Source of the DNA: Enterococcus_I eurekensis
GTDB taxonomy: Bacteria > Bacillota > Bacilli > Lactobacillales > Enterococcaceae
Direction: 5' to 3'
NCBI RefSeq assembly: GCF_042654605.1
Contig: NZ_JBHSGT010000061.1
Coordinates: 1-56,306, forward strand
DNA: 56,306 nucleotides
Part shown: positions 41,731-50,974 of the stretch, piece after piece
Layout: the number at the start of each line of letters is the position of its first letter
Position numbering within the stretch: position 1 is the first letter of the stretch
Position numbers and translations under genes: made by a program
The notes under the pieces: generated by a model
Told to the model about the DNA's origin: nothing
What the model saw: only the letters and a program-made list of their open reading frames with translations
Databases searched by the model: none

Positions 41731-41765
41731 AAAAAGGCGTTTTCTCCAGACATAGAGAAAACGCC
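41731..41765 (-). terminator. Riboswitch-controlled terminator of the thiamine operon
   Basis: GGCGTTTTCTC pairs perfectly with GAGAAAACGCC (11 bp, 8-nt loop), followed on the minus strand by TTTTTG. It lies between the TPP aptamer and the first gene, the expression platform of a transcription-terminating riboswitch. Confidence 0.85.
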
Positions 41766-41799
41766 GAAACGAATCCAATCAAAAATTGAACTTTCATTT

Positions 41800-41890
41800 G
41801 ACATGCTCCCTACGCTGGTATTAACCAACAGGTTCAAAGAGTCAGGTTTAACCTTCTCAACGCGGCCGCGTCCCTCTGCATTTGTATGTA
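41800..41890 (-). ncRNA. TPP (THI-box) riboswitch aptamer
   Basis: On the minus strand the conserved core is recognised in order: GACGCGGCCGCGT (hairpin P3), TGAGA, then CTCTTTGAACCTG, GGTTAATACC and AGCGTAGGGAGCATG. ATGC near 41878 pairs with GCAT near 41802 to close P1. A terminator follows at 41731-41765. With thiamine pyrophosphate bound, transcription of the thiamine-binding protein and ThiXYZ genes should stop. Confidence 0.95.
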
Positions 41891-41998
41891 TTTGCCTTGC
41901 TCGACGATAGTATAGCAGACATTACGAGCCATTGCACGTAAAATATGATATGTTGATTCTAGACACAAGAGTCAAAAATAATTGGACGAGGTGAAAAA

Positions 41999-43462
41999 AT
42001 GATTAAAGACGGTTTATATTGGTCTAACCAATTAAAGACAAAGCAAGTATCATTTGAAGAATACGTTACTCACTTAGAGGCAAAAATTAAGGTGATTAAT
42101 CCCAAAATTAATGCCCTAGTTACATTTGAAAAAGAATCTGCCATAAAACAATATCACCGTACACCCAATCTTGATGAGCTACCATTTTCTGGACTACCAA
42201 TTCCTTTGAAAATGCTTGGTCAAACGAAAAAAGGCTGGCTTAACACCGCTGGCAGTCGCCTGTTTCGTGACGTTCGTTCACCTTTCACTAGCCACTTCGT
42301 TCAACGTCTAGAATCGATTGGCTTGATTCCAATTGGTCAAAGTACGGCACCTGAATTTGGCTTTAAAAATGTAACCGATGCGACAATCTATGGCGATACA
42401 CGTAACCCGGCTGATTTATCTCGTTCTGCTGGTGGTTCCAGTGGTGGTGCAGCAGCATTAGTCGCAGCGGGTATTTTCCCGATTGCCGGCGCAAGTGATG
42501 GCGGTGGCTCCATTCGAATTCCAGCTTCATTCAATGGTCTAATTGGTCTAAAACCAACTCGTGGCACGATGCCTGTCGGTCCCGACGGTTGGCGCGGTTG
42601 GCAAGGGGCATCCATTTCATTTGGCTTAACGGTTTCGATGCGTGATACGAAGACCCTTTTCTATGCGATGCGTGGCACTGAAAATGCGGCTCCCTATCAA
42701 GCACCAAAAACGGAATGGGCTCATCATGAACCTTCAAATAAAAAACTACGAATTGCTTTCTCAACTAGCTCACCTGTTGGGAGTCTTGTTTCAAAAGAGG
42801 CCATTCATGCAGTGGAAGAAGCGGTTATTTTTTTAACTGCCCAAGGACATGATGTCTTTGAAATTAAATATCCTGTTAATGGCGACCAACTGATTCGTTC
42901 TTATTATCAAATGAATGGTGCTGAAACAGCCGCGATGTTTGAAAATATCTCTACTCAATTAAAACGTGAACTAACGATTAACGATATGGAACTCATGACT
43001 TGGGGCTTATACCAGTACGGTCAAAAATTATCCGCTTCTAGTTACATTCATTCGCTCAACACTTGGGATGCAGCTGCTGTTGAAATGGAAAAACAATTCG
43101 AAAATTTCGATTTATTCTTATCACCAGCAACAGCGCACCCCGCTCCCAAAATTGAGACCGACTTACAAAGTGATGCTATCCGAGCGGAATTAACAACCAT
43201 TGAGCAACGTTCAAAAGAAGAAGCCGCTACAATTATTTATCAGATGTTTGAAAAAAGTCTAGCTCTTTCCCCCTACACACAACTAGCAAATTTAACTGGC
43301 CAACCCGCCATTAGTTTACCGACTTTTACGACTAAAGAAGATTTACCTTTAGGAATCCAATTTATGGCAGCCAAAGGCAATGAGGACCTCCTTTTCCAGA
43401 TTGGTTATGAATTCGAACATGCTCAACGCTTCCATTTACCAAAAGCCTATTTTGAACGTTAA
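41999..43462 (+). CDS. Amidase signature family protein
   Basis: 487 aa. The catalytic Ser-cisSer-Lys triad is predicted as Lys71 (PIPLKMLGQ), Ser147 in GGSSGG and Ser171 in DGGGSIRIPAS; the 24-residue gap between the serines is that of the family. It hydrolyses a carboxamide, substrate unknown. It is not the Glu-tRNA amidotransferase subunit, since no gatB/gatC is near and the length and C-terminus differ. GGACGAGGTG precedes the ATG. It diverges from the thiamine operon and is followed by the maltose acetyltransferase remnant. Confidence 0.9.
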   Translation: MIKDGLYWSNQLKTKQVSFEEYVTHLEAKIKVINPKINALVTFEKESAIKQYHRTPNLDELPFSGLPIPLKMLGQTKKGWLNTAGSRLFRDVRSPFTSHFVQRLESIGLIPIGQSTAPEFGFKNVTDATIYGDTRNPADLSRSAGGSSGGAAALVAAGIFPIAGASDGGGSIRIPASFNGLIGLKPTRGTMPVGPDGWRGWQGASISFGLTVSMRDTKTLFYAMRGTENAAPYQAPKTEWAHHEPSNKKLRIAFSTSSPVGSLVSKEAIHAVEEAVIFLTAQGHDVFEIKYPVNGDQLIRSYYQMNGAETAAMFENISTQLKRELTINDMELMTWGLYQYGQKLSASSYIHSLNTWDAAAVEMEKQFENFDLFLSPATAHPAPKIETDLQSDAIRAELTTIEQRSKEEAATIIYQMFEKSLALSPYTQLANLTGQPAISLPTFTTKEDLPLGIQFMAAKGNEDLLFQIGYEFEHAQRFHLPKAYFER

Positions 43463-43558
43463 TCCCGACCGTCGTTCAATCTTTCGTTTAATAAAAAAAC
43501 ATCCCTTTTCCAAATGGATTCAAGTATAATAAAGAAAACGCTTAAAGGTGGGAAATTA

Positions 43559-43706
43559 ATGGATTTACAAGAATCAGTCGAACGGATGCATTCAGGTAAG
43601 CTCTATTATGCCGATGCACCAAAACTGGTAGCCGAGCAAATGGTCTATTTAGATAAAGTCTTTGCTTACAATCAGCTACCTCCTTCTAAACAAGAAGAAA
43701 AACAAG
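43559..43706 (+). pseudogene. maa: Maltose/galactoside O-acetyltransferase, N-terminal remnant cut by IS
   Basis: From the ATG at 43559 (AAAGGTGGG before it) the first 49 codons give ESVERMHSGKLYYADAPKLV and YNQLPPSKQEEKQ, the N-terminal maltose acetyltransferase domain. The IS begins at 43707, and the frame runs five codons into it before a stop. The left-handed beta-helix catalytic part is absent on the other side of the IS, so the remainder has been deleted. Confidence 0.85.
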
Positions 43707-45201
43707 GGCTGTATAATTTTTGATGTGGATGAAGAAATTCGTTCACATCTATTTTTTTATAAAAAAATAGAAACATAAGAATTTTCCAGTTAAAATGATA
43801 GTAACGACACCACATTTTGAAAGGATGGTTCTTATGTTTCATAACGATTGTATACGAAAAAGCATTGATTTAAAAGATAAAAATATTACTTTTGATCATT
43901 TATTTTGTGAGGAACTTGTGATAAAAGGCAGAAAATCAAAAGTTTATCACGCAAAACTTAGCTACCAGCCAGAGGAATGTAAAGAATGTAAAAAGGAGAA
44001 CACCAAGCACTCCATTGTAAAGAATGGTTTTATGCTCTCGAAAATAAAGTGGATTAGTCACACTCGATACCCTACCTATCTTTTTTTAAGAAAACAACGT
44101 TTCCTATGCCGTCAATGTGGAGCGAGTTTCCTAGCGGAATCATTGGAATTTGAAAAGCATTGTTTTATTGCCCGGAGGGTGAAACAATCCGTGCTTTTTG
44201 AGATCACTGACGCTACTTCCTTCAAAGATATCGCTAAACGTCACGCAATCTCTAGTACGACAGTCATTCGAACCATGAGACAAGTTGGCAATGAAAGAAG
44301 AAATCATTTTAAAACTCTACCCGAGACCCTCTGTTTAGATGAGTTTACTTCAACTAAAAATAAAAAAGGAAAATACAGCTTTATTTATTCAAATGCCTCC
44401 TCTCATAAAATCATTGATATTTTAATTGATAATTTCTCCAGAACGATTCGTGATCATTTTTTAAGATACCCTTTAAAAGAAAGATTAAAGGTCAAAGCGA
44501 TTGTCGTCGATATGAATGCTGGTTATTTTAAACGAGTGAAAGAATCATTCCCGAATGCGTCTGTTGTCATTGATCGTTTCCATCTCGTTCAACTAATCAA
44601 TCGTGCACTCAACGTCACAAGAATTAAAACGATGAATACATATCGCACGGCTGCAGCGAAAGACTATCGAAAATTAAAGCGATACTGGAAACTCTTTCTA
44701 AAAGAATCCAATGACTTAGATTACCAAACGTATCATTATCATCGTCTCTTTAAGAAAGTGATAACGGAAACAGAAATTATGGATTATTTATTGAGCCTTA
44801 ATTCTCAATTAAAAGAGACCTATCAACTTTATCAAGACTTACTTTATTGTTCGAAGAAAAACGATTATGAAGGGTTTAAAGACCTTATTTTGATGACGAA
44901 AAAACACGAGCTTTCACCTAGTATGGAGACGTCCATTCTTACCTTAAAGAAACATCTACCACGAATTAAAAACACTTTCCAATCTACCTTAAGCAACGGT
45001 TCTTTGGAAGGTTCAATTAATAAAATCAAGCTGATTAAACGAATTGCTTATAGTTACAGAAATTTTTATAATTATCACGATCGTATTCTATTAAGTTTTT
45101 CGGATAAAAAAATAGGCAACGAAAACGCCATGGTTTTCGCTGCCTAGATAACAGTTCATTTTAACAAAATATTAGTCATCCACATCATTTGACACAGAGC
45201 C
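43707..45201 (+). mobile_element. Complete ISL3-family insertion sequence (1495 bp)
   Basis: The left end GGCTGTATAATTTTTGATGT and right end (minus strand) GGCTCTGTGTCAAATGATGT share the outer GGCT and the inner TGATGTGGATGA, giving imperfect terminal inverted repeats. One transposase gene fills the interior. The 8-bp flanks differ (AAAACAAG on the left, ATTTTTGG on the right), so there is no target duplication as a simple ISL3 insertion would leave. The element joins a broken maa gene to the end of the V-ATPase operon, which points to an IS-mediated deletion or recombination. Confidence 0.88.
43834..45147 (+). CDS. ISL3 family transposase
   Basis: 437 aa from the ATG at 43834, preceded by GAAAGGATG. 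An N-terminal zinc-finger-like region has CKECKKENTKH and CRQCGASF, and a helix-turn-helix follows (TSFKDIAKRHAISSTTVIRT). The DDE catalytic residues are likely Asp in LCLDEFTSTK, Asp in AIVVDMNAGYF and Glu in SNGSLEGSINKIKLIKR. The reading frame is uninterrupted, so the element is potentially active. Confidence 0.94.
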   Translation: MFHNDCIRKSIDLKDKNITFDHLFCEELVIKGRKSKVYHAKLSYQPEECKECKKENTKHSIVKNGFMLSKIKWISHTRYPTYLFLRKQRFLCRQCGASFLAESLEFEKHCFIARRVKQSVLFEITDATSFKDIAKRHAISSTTVIRTMRQVGNERRNHFKTLPETLCLDEFTSTKNKKGKYSFIYSNASSHKIIDILIDNFSRTIRDHFLRYPLKERLKVKAIVVDMNAGYFKRVKESFPNASVVIDRFHLVQLINRALNVTRIKTMNTYRTAAAKDYRKLKRYWKLFLKESNDLDYQTYHYHRLFKKVITETEIMDYLLSLNSQLKETYQLYQDLLYCSKKNDYEGFKDLILMTKKHELSPSMETSILTLKKHLPRIKNTFQSTLSNGSLEGSINKIKLIKRIAYSYRNFYNYHDRILLSFSDKKIGNENAMVFAA

Positions 45202-45217
45202 ATTTTTGGTTCCTTTT

Positions 45218-45862
45218 TTATTCTTCAGTCTCGGCTTCTAAAATATCAATGACTTTCATAAGACGAGTGACATTACCACGTTCGTTTTCATCAAGGGTAT
45301 TTTCGATATATTGAATGGTGTCAGTTAAATTTGGAATGGTCAAATACTCAAGCGCATTGACACGACGCTTCGTACTTTCAATTTCTTTCCCTATTAACTG
45401 ACATGTTTTTTCGATTTCCGCTAGTTGTAGCATCAATGGTAAGATCGATTCCAAATGTCCTAAAGAAACATCGAGTTCACTCGTCGTTGACATAAAACCG
45501 TATGAAAAATCATCAACGTCTGTTTCTTCTTTGAACATCGTATTTAACACGGGAACTTCCGTGTTCATAATACTTTTACTTTGTACATCGAGTGAAACAG
45601 TATTCAACGGAATGGCAAAGGCTTCTTGGAGGACATGGTCTGGAATGCTACTTGAAGCTAACACATATCCTTCCATTCCTTGGTATAAGGCTTGTTCCAT
45701 TTCTTTTCTTAAGGTTTGATTTTTCTTCACCATCTGGATAAATTGACGCACAAGCTCATCTTGTTTATCTTTTAAAAGTTTGTGCCCGCGAGTTGCGGTA
45801 CCAAGTCGTTTACGTAAACGACTGAGTTCCATTCGTGTTGGTGTGACATTTAAAATGGCCAT
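45218..45862 (-). CDS. ntpD: V-type ATPase subunit D
   Basis: 214 aa. Central rotor stalk subunit of the V1 sector: two long antiparallel helices, one at each end (MAILNVTPTRMELSRLRKRL at the start and EYLTIPNLTDTIQYIENTLD near the C-terminus). It links the A3B3 catalytic ring to subunit C/d. Last gene of the operon before the IS, whose right end lies 16 bp away. In Enterococcus hirae ntpH and ntpJ follow this gene; neither is present here. Confidence 0.94.
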   Translation of the reverse strand: MAILNVTPTRMELSRLRKRLGTATRGHKLLKDKQDELVRQFIQMVKKNQTLRKEMEQALYQGMEGYVLASSSIPDHVLQEAFAIPLNTVSLDVQSKSIMNTEVPVLNTMFKEETDVDDFSYGFMSTTSELDVSLGHLESILPLMLQLAEIEKTCQLIGKEIESTKRRVNALEYLTIPNLTDTIQYIENTLDENERGNVTRLMKVIDILEAETEE

Positions 45863-45868
45863 CTACGT

Positions 45869-47248
45869 TCACTCCTTCGTCTCAGGGAAGAATTCCTCAA
45901 TATACGCTTCTTTGATACGATTCAGTTCAGACTTAGGTAATGTTGCAAGTAATTTCCAACTTAAGTCTAATGTTTCTTCAATGCTTCGATTATTATAAAA
46001 ACCTTGGTTTAAGTATTCTTTTTCAAAACGATCGGCGAAATGGGCATACTTGCGATCGACTTCTGATAAGGCTGCTTCACCAAGCACAACTGCCAATTCT
46101 TTCGCATCTTTTCCATCGGCATAAGCTGCAAACATTTGGTTCATTGTAGCTGCGTGGTCTTTTCTTGTTTTATTTTCTCCCGTCCCTTTATCTTTAAGAC
46201 GAGAAAGGCTCGGTAATACATCAATCGGTGGATTAATATTCCGCTTTTCTAAATCAGGTGACAAAATAATTTGTCCTTCCGTAATATAACCTGTTAAATC
46301 TGGAATTGGATGGGTTTTATCATTGTCCGGCATGGTTAAAATTGGTATTTGCGTGATTGAACCCGGTTTATCTGTTAACATCCCCGCACGCTCATATAAA
46401 CCGGCCAAATCGGTATATAAGTAACCCGGATAGCCACGACGACCTGGTACTTCGCGACGGGCAGCCGAAATTTCACGCAACGCTTCACAGTAATTCGTCA
46501 TATCCGTCAAAATAACCAAGACGTGCATGCCTTTTTCAAATGCTAAATATTCAGCGGTTGCTAGTGCCATTCTCGGAGTTGCAATCCGCTCAATTGCCGG
46601 ATCATTAGCTAAGTTTAAAAACATGACCGAGCGATCCAAAGCTCCGGTTTTACGAAACTCATCAATGAAAAATTCCGACTCTTCAAAAGGAATCCCAATT
46701 GCCCCAAAGACGATGGCAAAATTGCCCTCATCATTTGGTACAGTCGCTTGACGGGCAATCTGTGCAGCCATTTCTTTATGTGGCAAACCTGCTGATGAAA
46801 AAATTGGTAACTTTTGTCCACGAACGAGGGTGTTCAAATGGTCAATCGCCGAGATACCTGTTTGAATAAATTCATCTGGGAAGGCGCGCGCCATCGGGTT
46901 TATAGAAGCCCCATTTACATCGACGCGTTTATCTGGAATGATACGTGGTCCATTATCAATTGGTTGACCTAAACCATCAAAAATTCGACCGAGCATGTCT
47001 TGGGAAACACCGACAGTCAGACCTGTTCCTAGAAAACGCACGCGGCTTTCTTCGGCTCCAAGGTTACTGGTACCTTCAAAGACTTGAACAATCGCTTTGT
47101 CCTTTGAAACTTCTAGAACTTGTCCACGTCGAACTACCCCACTATCGGTCCGAATTTCTACCAGTTCATCGTATTTAACCCCTTCAACATTTTCAACGAC
47201 CATAATCGGCCCATAAATCTCCGAGACGGAACGGTATTCTTTTAGCAT
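45869..47248 (-). CDS. ntpB: V-type ATPase subunit B
   Basis: 459 aa. Non-catalytic nucleotide-binding-type subunit of the A3B3 hexamer. It is recognised from VGVSQDMLGRIFDGLGQPID, GQKLPIFSSAGLPHKEMAAQ (which replaces a P-loop) and PGRRGYPGYLYTDLAGLYER. Its start codon abuts the ntpA stop (47248/47249) and it lies 6 bp from ntpD. Confidence 0.96.
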   Translation of the reverse strand: MLKEYRSVSEIYGPIMVVENVEGVKYDELVEIRTDSGVVRRGQVLEVSKDKAIVQVFEGTSNLGAEESRVRFLGTGLTVGVSQDMLGRIFDGLGQPIDNGPRIIPDKRVDVNGASINPMARAFPDEFIQTGISAIDHLNTLVRGQKLPIFSSAGLPHKEMAAQIARQATVPNDEGNFAIVFGAIGIPFEESEFFIDEFRKTGALDRSVMFLNLANDPAIERIATPRMALATAEYLAFEKGMHVLVILTDMTNYCEALREISAARREVPGRRGYPGYLYTDLAGLYERAGMLTDKPGSITQIPILTMPDNDKTHPIPDLTGYITEGQIILSPDLEKRNINPPIDVLPSLSRLKDKGTGENKTRKDHAATMNQMFAAYADGKDAKELAVVLGEAALSEVDRKYAHFADRFEKEYLNQGFYNNRSIEETLDLSWKLLATLPKSELNRIKEAYIEEFFPETKE

Positions 47249-49027
47249 TTATTCCATCCCTCCCTTTTCAACAATTTGTTGAATAGTCTGTTTCATTTCT
47301 TGCTCTAAATGCATTAATTGATCTAAATTTTCTTCGGCAATGTATTTACTACGCGCAATTTTTTCACGGAAATCAGTGGTACCTTGAATGATTTCATTGA
47401 AATAAGCACCCAGTTCAATCGCTCGCAACGCTTCATGATAAAATGACAAAATATTCTTCAATAAGTAAAATTGTTTTTCTCGTGAAGTAAATGTGTCAAC
47501 GTCATCAAAAGCATTTTGCTGTAAATAATCTTGACGAATCGAACGGGCAATTACTAAAGTCATCCGATCACGCGGCAACAGCGACTCAATTCCAACCAAT
47601 TGAACAATTTCATCTAAACGTTCTTCTTCTTGTAATAAAGTCATCGCTTCATGAACTTGTTTCGACCACTGACCATCAAAGATATCATCTAAATAACTTA
47701 ATAGTTCGCTCTCATATAACGAATAAGAATTGGTCCAATTAATTGCTGGGAAGTGACGTTTTTGAGCTAAGGAACTATCTAAAGCCCAGAACACTTTGAC
47801 GATTCGTAACGTATTTTGGGTGACTGGCTCACTAATATCGCCCCCTGCAGGTGAAACTGCCCCAATTGCCGTAATACTTCCTTCACGATTGTCACTACCT
47901 AGTGTCTCATAACGACCGGCACGCTCATAATATTCCGCAATCCGGCTACCTAAATAAGCTGGGTACCCTTCATCACCTGGAATTTCTTGTAAGCGACCAC
48001 TCATTTCACGCAAAGCTTCTGCCCAACGTGAAGTTGAATCAGCCATAATCGCCACGTCATAACCCATATCACGATAATATTCGGCAATCGTAATCCCTGT
48101 ATAAATCGAAGCCTCACGTGCCGCAACCGGCATATTTGACGTATTGGCAATCAAGACCGTACGCTCCATTAACGATTTACCGGTTTTTGGATCGATTAAT
48201 TCAGAGAACTCGTTGATAACATCTTTCATTTCATTTCCACGTTCACCACAACCAACATAAACGACGATATCAACATCCGACCATTTGGCAATTTGGTGTT
48301 GCACAACGGTTTTCCCAGCACCAAACGGTCCCGGAACAGCTGCCGAACCACCTTTGGCAACTGGGAAAAACGTATCAACGACACGCTGTCCTGTAACAAG
48401 TGGACTCCCTGGTTTTAATTTGCGTTGGCTTGGTCTCGGACGGCGAACGGGCCAACGTTGTAACATTGGTAATTTTTTTTCAGTACCATTGTCTGTTTCT
48501 AATACACAAATAGGTTCCGTAATACTAAAATTACCGGCTTTGATTTCAGTAATCACACCACTAATGCCATTTGGAACCATCACACGGTGTTCAATAACTT
48601 CAGTTTCTTGTACAACACCAATAATGTCACCGGCTTCTACTCGCTCACCGACTTGTTTTTTCGGAACAAAAGTCCATTTTTTTTGCCAATCAAGCGCATC
48701 AATTATTACGCCGCGTTCTAAGTAATCGCTTTGCGCTTGCGCCATAAATTTATCTAATGGACGTTGTATCCCATCAAACATTTGGCCCAGTAATCCTGGC
48801 GCTAATTCAACCGAAAGTGGTGTTCCTATCGATTCCACTACTTCCCCAGGTCCAATTCCATTTGTTTCTTCATAAACTTGAATCGATGCGATTCCTTTTT
48901 TTAATTCAATTATTTCGCCTAGTAGTCCCTTTTCACTGACTTTACAAATCTCATGGATCTTCGCGTTTTGTAAGCCAACAGCTTGGACTAAAGGACCGGA
49001 AACTTTGATAATTTTTCCAATTGCCAA
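47249..49027 (-). CDS. ntpA: V-type ATPase catalytic subunit A
   Basis: 592 aa. Catalytic ATPase subunit of V1. P-loop GPFGAGKTVVQ near residue 235, the Walker B-like VAIMADSTSRWAEALREM, and the non-homologous insertion after the N-terminal barrel that marks A subunits (about residues 110-200). It hydrolyses ATP to drive ion export through the NtpK ring. It is 18 bp from ntpG and abuts ntpB. Confidence 0.97.
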   Translation of the reverse strand: MAIGKIIKVSGPLVQAVGLQNAKIHEICKVSEKGLLGEIIELKKGIASIQVYEETNGIGPGEVVESIGTPLSVELAPGLLGQMFDGIQRPLDKFMAQAQSDYLERGVIIDALDWQKKWTFVPKKQVGERVEAGDIIGVVQETEVIEHRVMVPNGISGVITEIKAGNFSITEPICVLETDNGTEKKLPMLQRWPVRRPRPSQRKLKPGSPLVTGQRVVDTFFPVAKGGSAAVPGPFGAGKTVVQHQIAKWSDVDIVVYVGCGERGNEMKDVINEFSELIDPKTGKSLMERTVLIANTSNMPVAAREASIYTGITIAEYYRDMGYDVAIMADSTSRWAEALREMSGRLQEIPGDEGYPAYLGSRIAEYYERAGRYETLGSDNREGSITAIGAVSPAGGDISEPVTQNTLRIVKVFWALDSSLAQKRHFPAINWTNSYSLYESELLSYLDDIFDGQWSKQVHEAMTLLQEEERLDEIVQLVGIESLLPRDRMTLVIARSIRQDYLQQNAFDDVDTFTSREKQFYLLKNILSFYHEALRAIELGAYFNEIIQGTTDFREKIARSKYIAEENLDQLMHLEQEMKQTIQQIVEKGGME

Positions 49028-49045
49028 AGACGTTCCTCCTCTACT

Positions 49046-49363
49046 TTAATCATCTTGTAAAATTGCCATTCCAATGGCTTCTTCGACAGTCTTTTGCAAC
49101 CGCTGCATGCCAATTCCCAAAATCCCACTACTACTTGGAACTGGGATAATTGCTGGCGTCACCTGATTGTCGTATTGTGCAATTTCGTTTTCTAATTGTT
49201 CAACAATGCGTTCCGTAATAAAAATAACGCCATATTCTGGTGCCATCTCGGCTAATTGTCTTTTGGCTTCCTCAAGATCCGTCACTGGAAAAACATCAAT
49301 CCCTAGTCCTTTAAACGGTAAAATCGAGTTTTTACCACCCATCATGCCAATTTTTTTATACAT
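49046..49363 (-). CDS. ntpG: V-type ATPase subunit F (NtpG)
   Basis: 105 aa from the ATG at 49361-49363; a GTG nine bases upstream is a possible alternative. The Rossmann-like small subunit starts MYKKIGMMGGKNSILPFKGL and contains YGVIFITERIVEQLENEI and AIIPVPSSSGILGIGM. It joins subunit D in the rotor axle. The start lies close to the ntpC stop codon at 49356 and overlaps its 3' end. Confidence 0.92.
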   Translation of the reverse strand: MYKKIGMMGGKNSILPFKGLGIDVFPVTDLEEAKRQLAEMAPEYGVIFITERIVEQLENEIAQYDNQVTPAIIPVPSSSGILGIGMQRLQKTVEEAIGMAILQDD

Positions 49364-50357
49364 ACGAATCACGCACCCGACTTCTTAACTTTTCTTCTGG
49401 AATTTTATTAATTTTTCCAATAAAAATCATTCGTAAATTTTTAATTTCGATTTCTTTGGCATACAAGTAACCTAAAATCGCACTTGGTCCAAAGGGAATA
49501 ATCTTTTTTTCTTTAAAATAATTCATAATAAAATTATCTTTTAATAAATCAAAATGATTCAATGTTTGGTTTTCTTTCATTTCTTCAATTAATAACTGGC
49601 CCACACGGCGGTAAGGAGTATTTTCTAAGTACGCCGCTAAACTATCAAGCGATTGATGAATCTGCTCAACCAGTTCAGCCGCGGGGATCGTCCCACCATC
49701 AGCCATTACCGCATGCATAAAGCCTTTTTTACGCCCCATCAAATAACTGCGTAAAATCGTCGATAAGTTAAACATATCGATCCAACGCTGACTTAACTCG
49801 ATAAAGCTTGGTTCTTTTGACTGTTCGGCAACTTCTAAAAAATGACGCCAATAATAGTTATCAAAGATAATATCGATTCCTTGAACCTCTTCATAGTCTT
49901 CAATATATGAGAAAACTTCTTCCAAACAGTCGATTAAAATTTGTGGTACCCCTTTATGTGCCCGTGTTTGGACAAGTTCTTTTAATGTATTTAAATCAAA
50001 AGCACCAAAAGGGACGATTAGTTCACTCAAATCTTCTTTTGTGTACCAGCTTTTGACGAGAACTTTTAAATTATGGTAGTCATATTTCAAAGAGAAAATA
50101 TCGACAACTCCTCGGACAGGAGCTAGTTCATAAACTTGTTCAAACGTCCGCTTTTGTTCTAGTAAAAGCACTTTTTCAAAATCATGTTTCGAAGTACTTT
50201 CTTCGATAAAATCACCATAAGTTGTTTCAAGTAAAATAGGGTACAAATCTCTTGCTCTTTCAACACTTAGCAAACGCTCAAAAAAAGCACGATCAAGCAA
50301 GCGTCCTTCATATGTTCGAATTCTTACGTTTGCACTGCTATATTGAATATCTTTCAA
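49356..50357 (-). CDS. ntpC: V-type ATPase subunit C (d-type)
   Basis: 333 aa from a TTG start (50355-50357) that follows the ideal site AGGAGGG; an ATG further upstream lies within ntpE and lacks a site. The protein begins KDIQYSSANVRIRTYEGRLL. It is all-helical and built of repeated three-helix units. It plugs the central axle (D/G) into the membrane ring. The C-terminal NLRMIFIGKINKIPEEKLRS is typical of archaeal-type V/A-ATPase C subunits. Confidence 0.93.
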   Translation of the reverse strand: MKDIQYSSANVRIRTYEGRLLDRAFFERLLSVERARDLYPILLETTYGDFIEESTSKHDFEKVLLLEQKRTFEQVYELAPVRGVVDIFSLKYDYHNLKVLVKSWYTKEDLSELIVPFGAFDLNTLKELVQTRAHKGVPQILIDCLEEVFSYIEDYEEVQGIDIIFDNYYWRHFLEVAEQSKEPSFIELSQRWIDMFNLSTILRSYLMGRKKGFMHAVMADGGTIPAAELVEQIHQSLDSLAAYLENTPYRRVGQLLIEEMKENQTLNHFDLLKDNFIMNYFKEKKIIPFGPSAILGYLYAKEIEIKNLRMIFIGKINKIPEEKLRSRVRDSYV

Positions 50358-50367
50358 GCAATCCCTC

Positions 50368-50964
50368 CTATTCTTGTTCAAAAATGAGCTCAATTAATTG
50401 ATAACTCAAATCCTCTTCTTTTGACTCTAATAAGGCTTCGAATAAGTAATTAAATTCTATTTCGCCTTGTTTAAAAACGACCCCACTACGATTAGGAATC
50501 GTGTGTTGTGCTTGTCGAATGGTCACTGTTTCACCTAAAGCTTGTTGCCAGCGTCGATGCATTTCGCTAGTAATTATAGGGCAAGTCTTTTCACCAAAAA
50601 TTAACTCCACATCACCTGTTACTTGAATCAATTGAAGTTTACGTAAAACAAAAGCTTCAATTTGATCAGCTGAAAGATTTTGTAATTGGACTCTAGCTTC
50701 TTCAAACAACTCATCTAAAATTTGTTGTTTGGCCGCTAAAATGCGGTTACGTGATTTGACATGAAGTTCAGAAACTCTCAAACTTAACTCTCTTTGTAAC
50801 TCACGTTCATAACGTTTAAGATTTTCTTTTGATTCTTTTTCTAACTGTGCTTTTTTCAAATGTTCGGATTGAGAAAGTTCTCTTTCTGCTTCCTTAACGA
50901 GTGAAGCTTGTTTTTTGACCGCATCAATTTTAATTTTTGTCGTTAATTTTGTAATATCAGACAT
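50368..50964 (-). CDS. ntpE: V-type ATPase subunit E
   Basis: 198 aa. Peripheral stalk subunit with a long charged N-terminal helix (about 1-95, rich in Lys/Glu/Gln) that pairs with NtpF, and a globular C-terminal domain (VELIFGEKTCPIITSEMHRR, SGVVFKQGEIEFNYLFEALL) that binds the top of V1. It is 10 bp from ntpC and 10 bp from ntpK. Confidence 0.92.
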   Translation of the reverse strand: MSDITKLTTKIKIDAVKKQASLVKEAERELSQSEHLKKAQLEKESKENLKRYERELQRELSLRVSELHVKSRNRILAAKQQILDELFEEARVQLQNLSADQIEAFVLRKLQLIQVTGDVELIFGEKTCPIITSEMHRRWQQALGETVTIRQAQHTIPNRSGVVFKQGEIEFNYLFEALLESKEEDLSYQLIELIFEQE

Positions 50965-50974
50965 CTTTTTCCTC

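Noticed and set aside
41999..43462. Assignment of the amidase as glutamyl-tRNA amidotransferase subunit A
   Set aside because: No gatB or gatC lies nearby, and the regions outside the amidase signature do not read like GatA.
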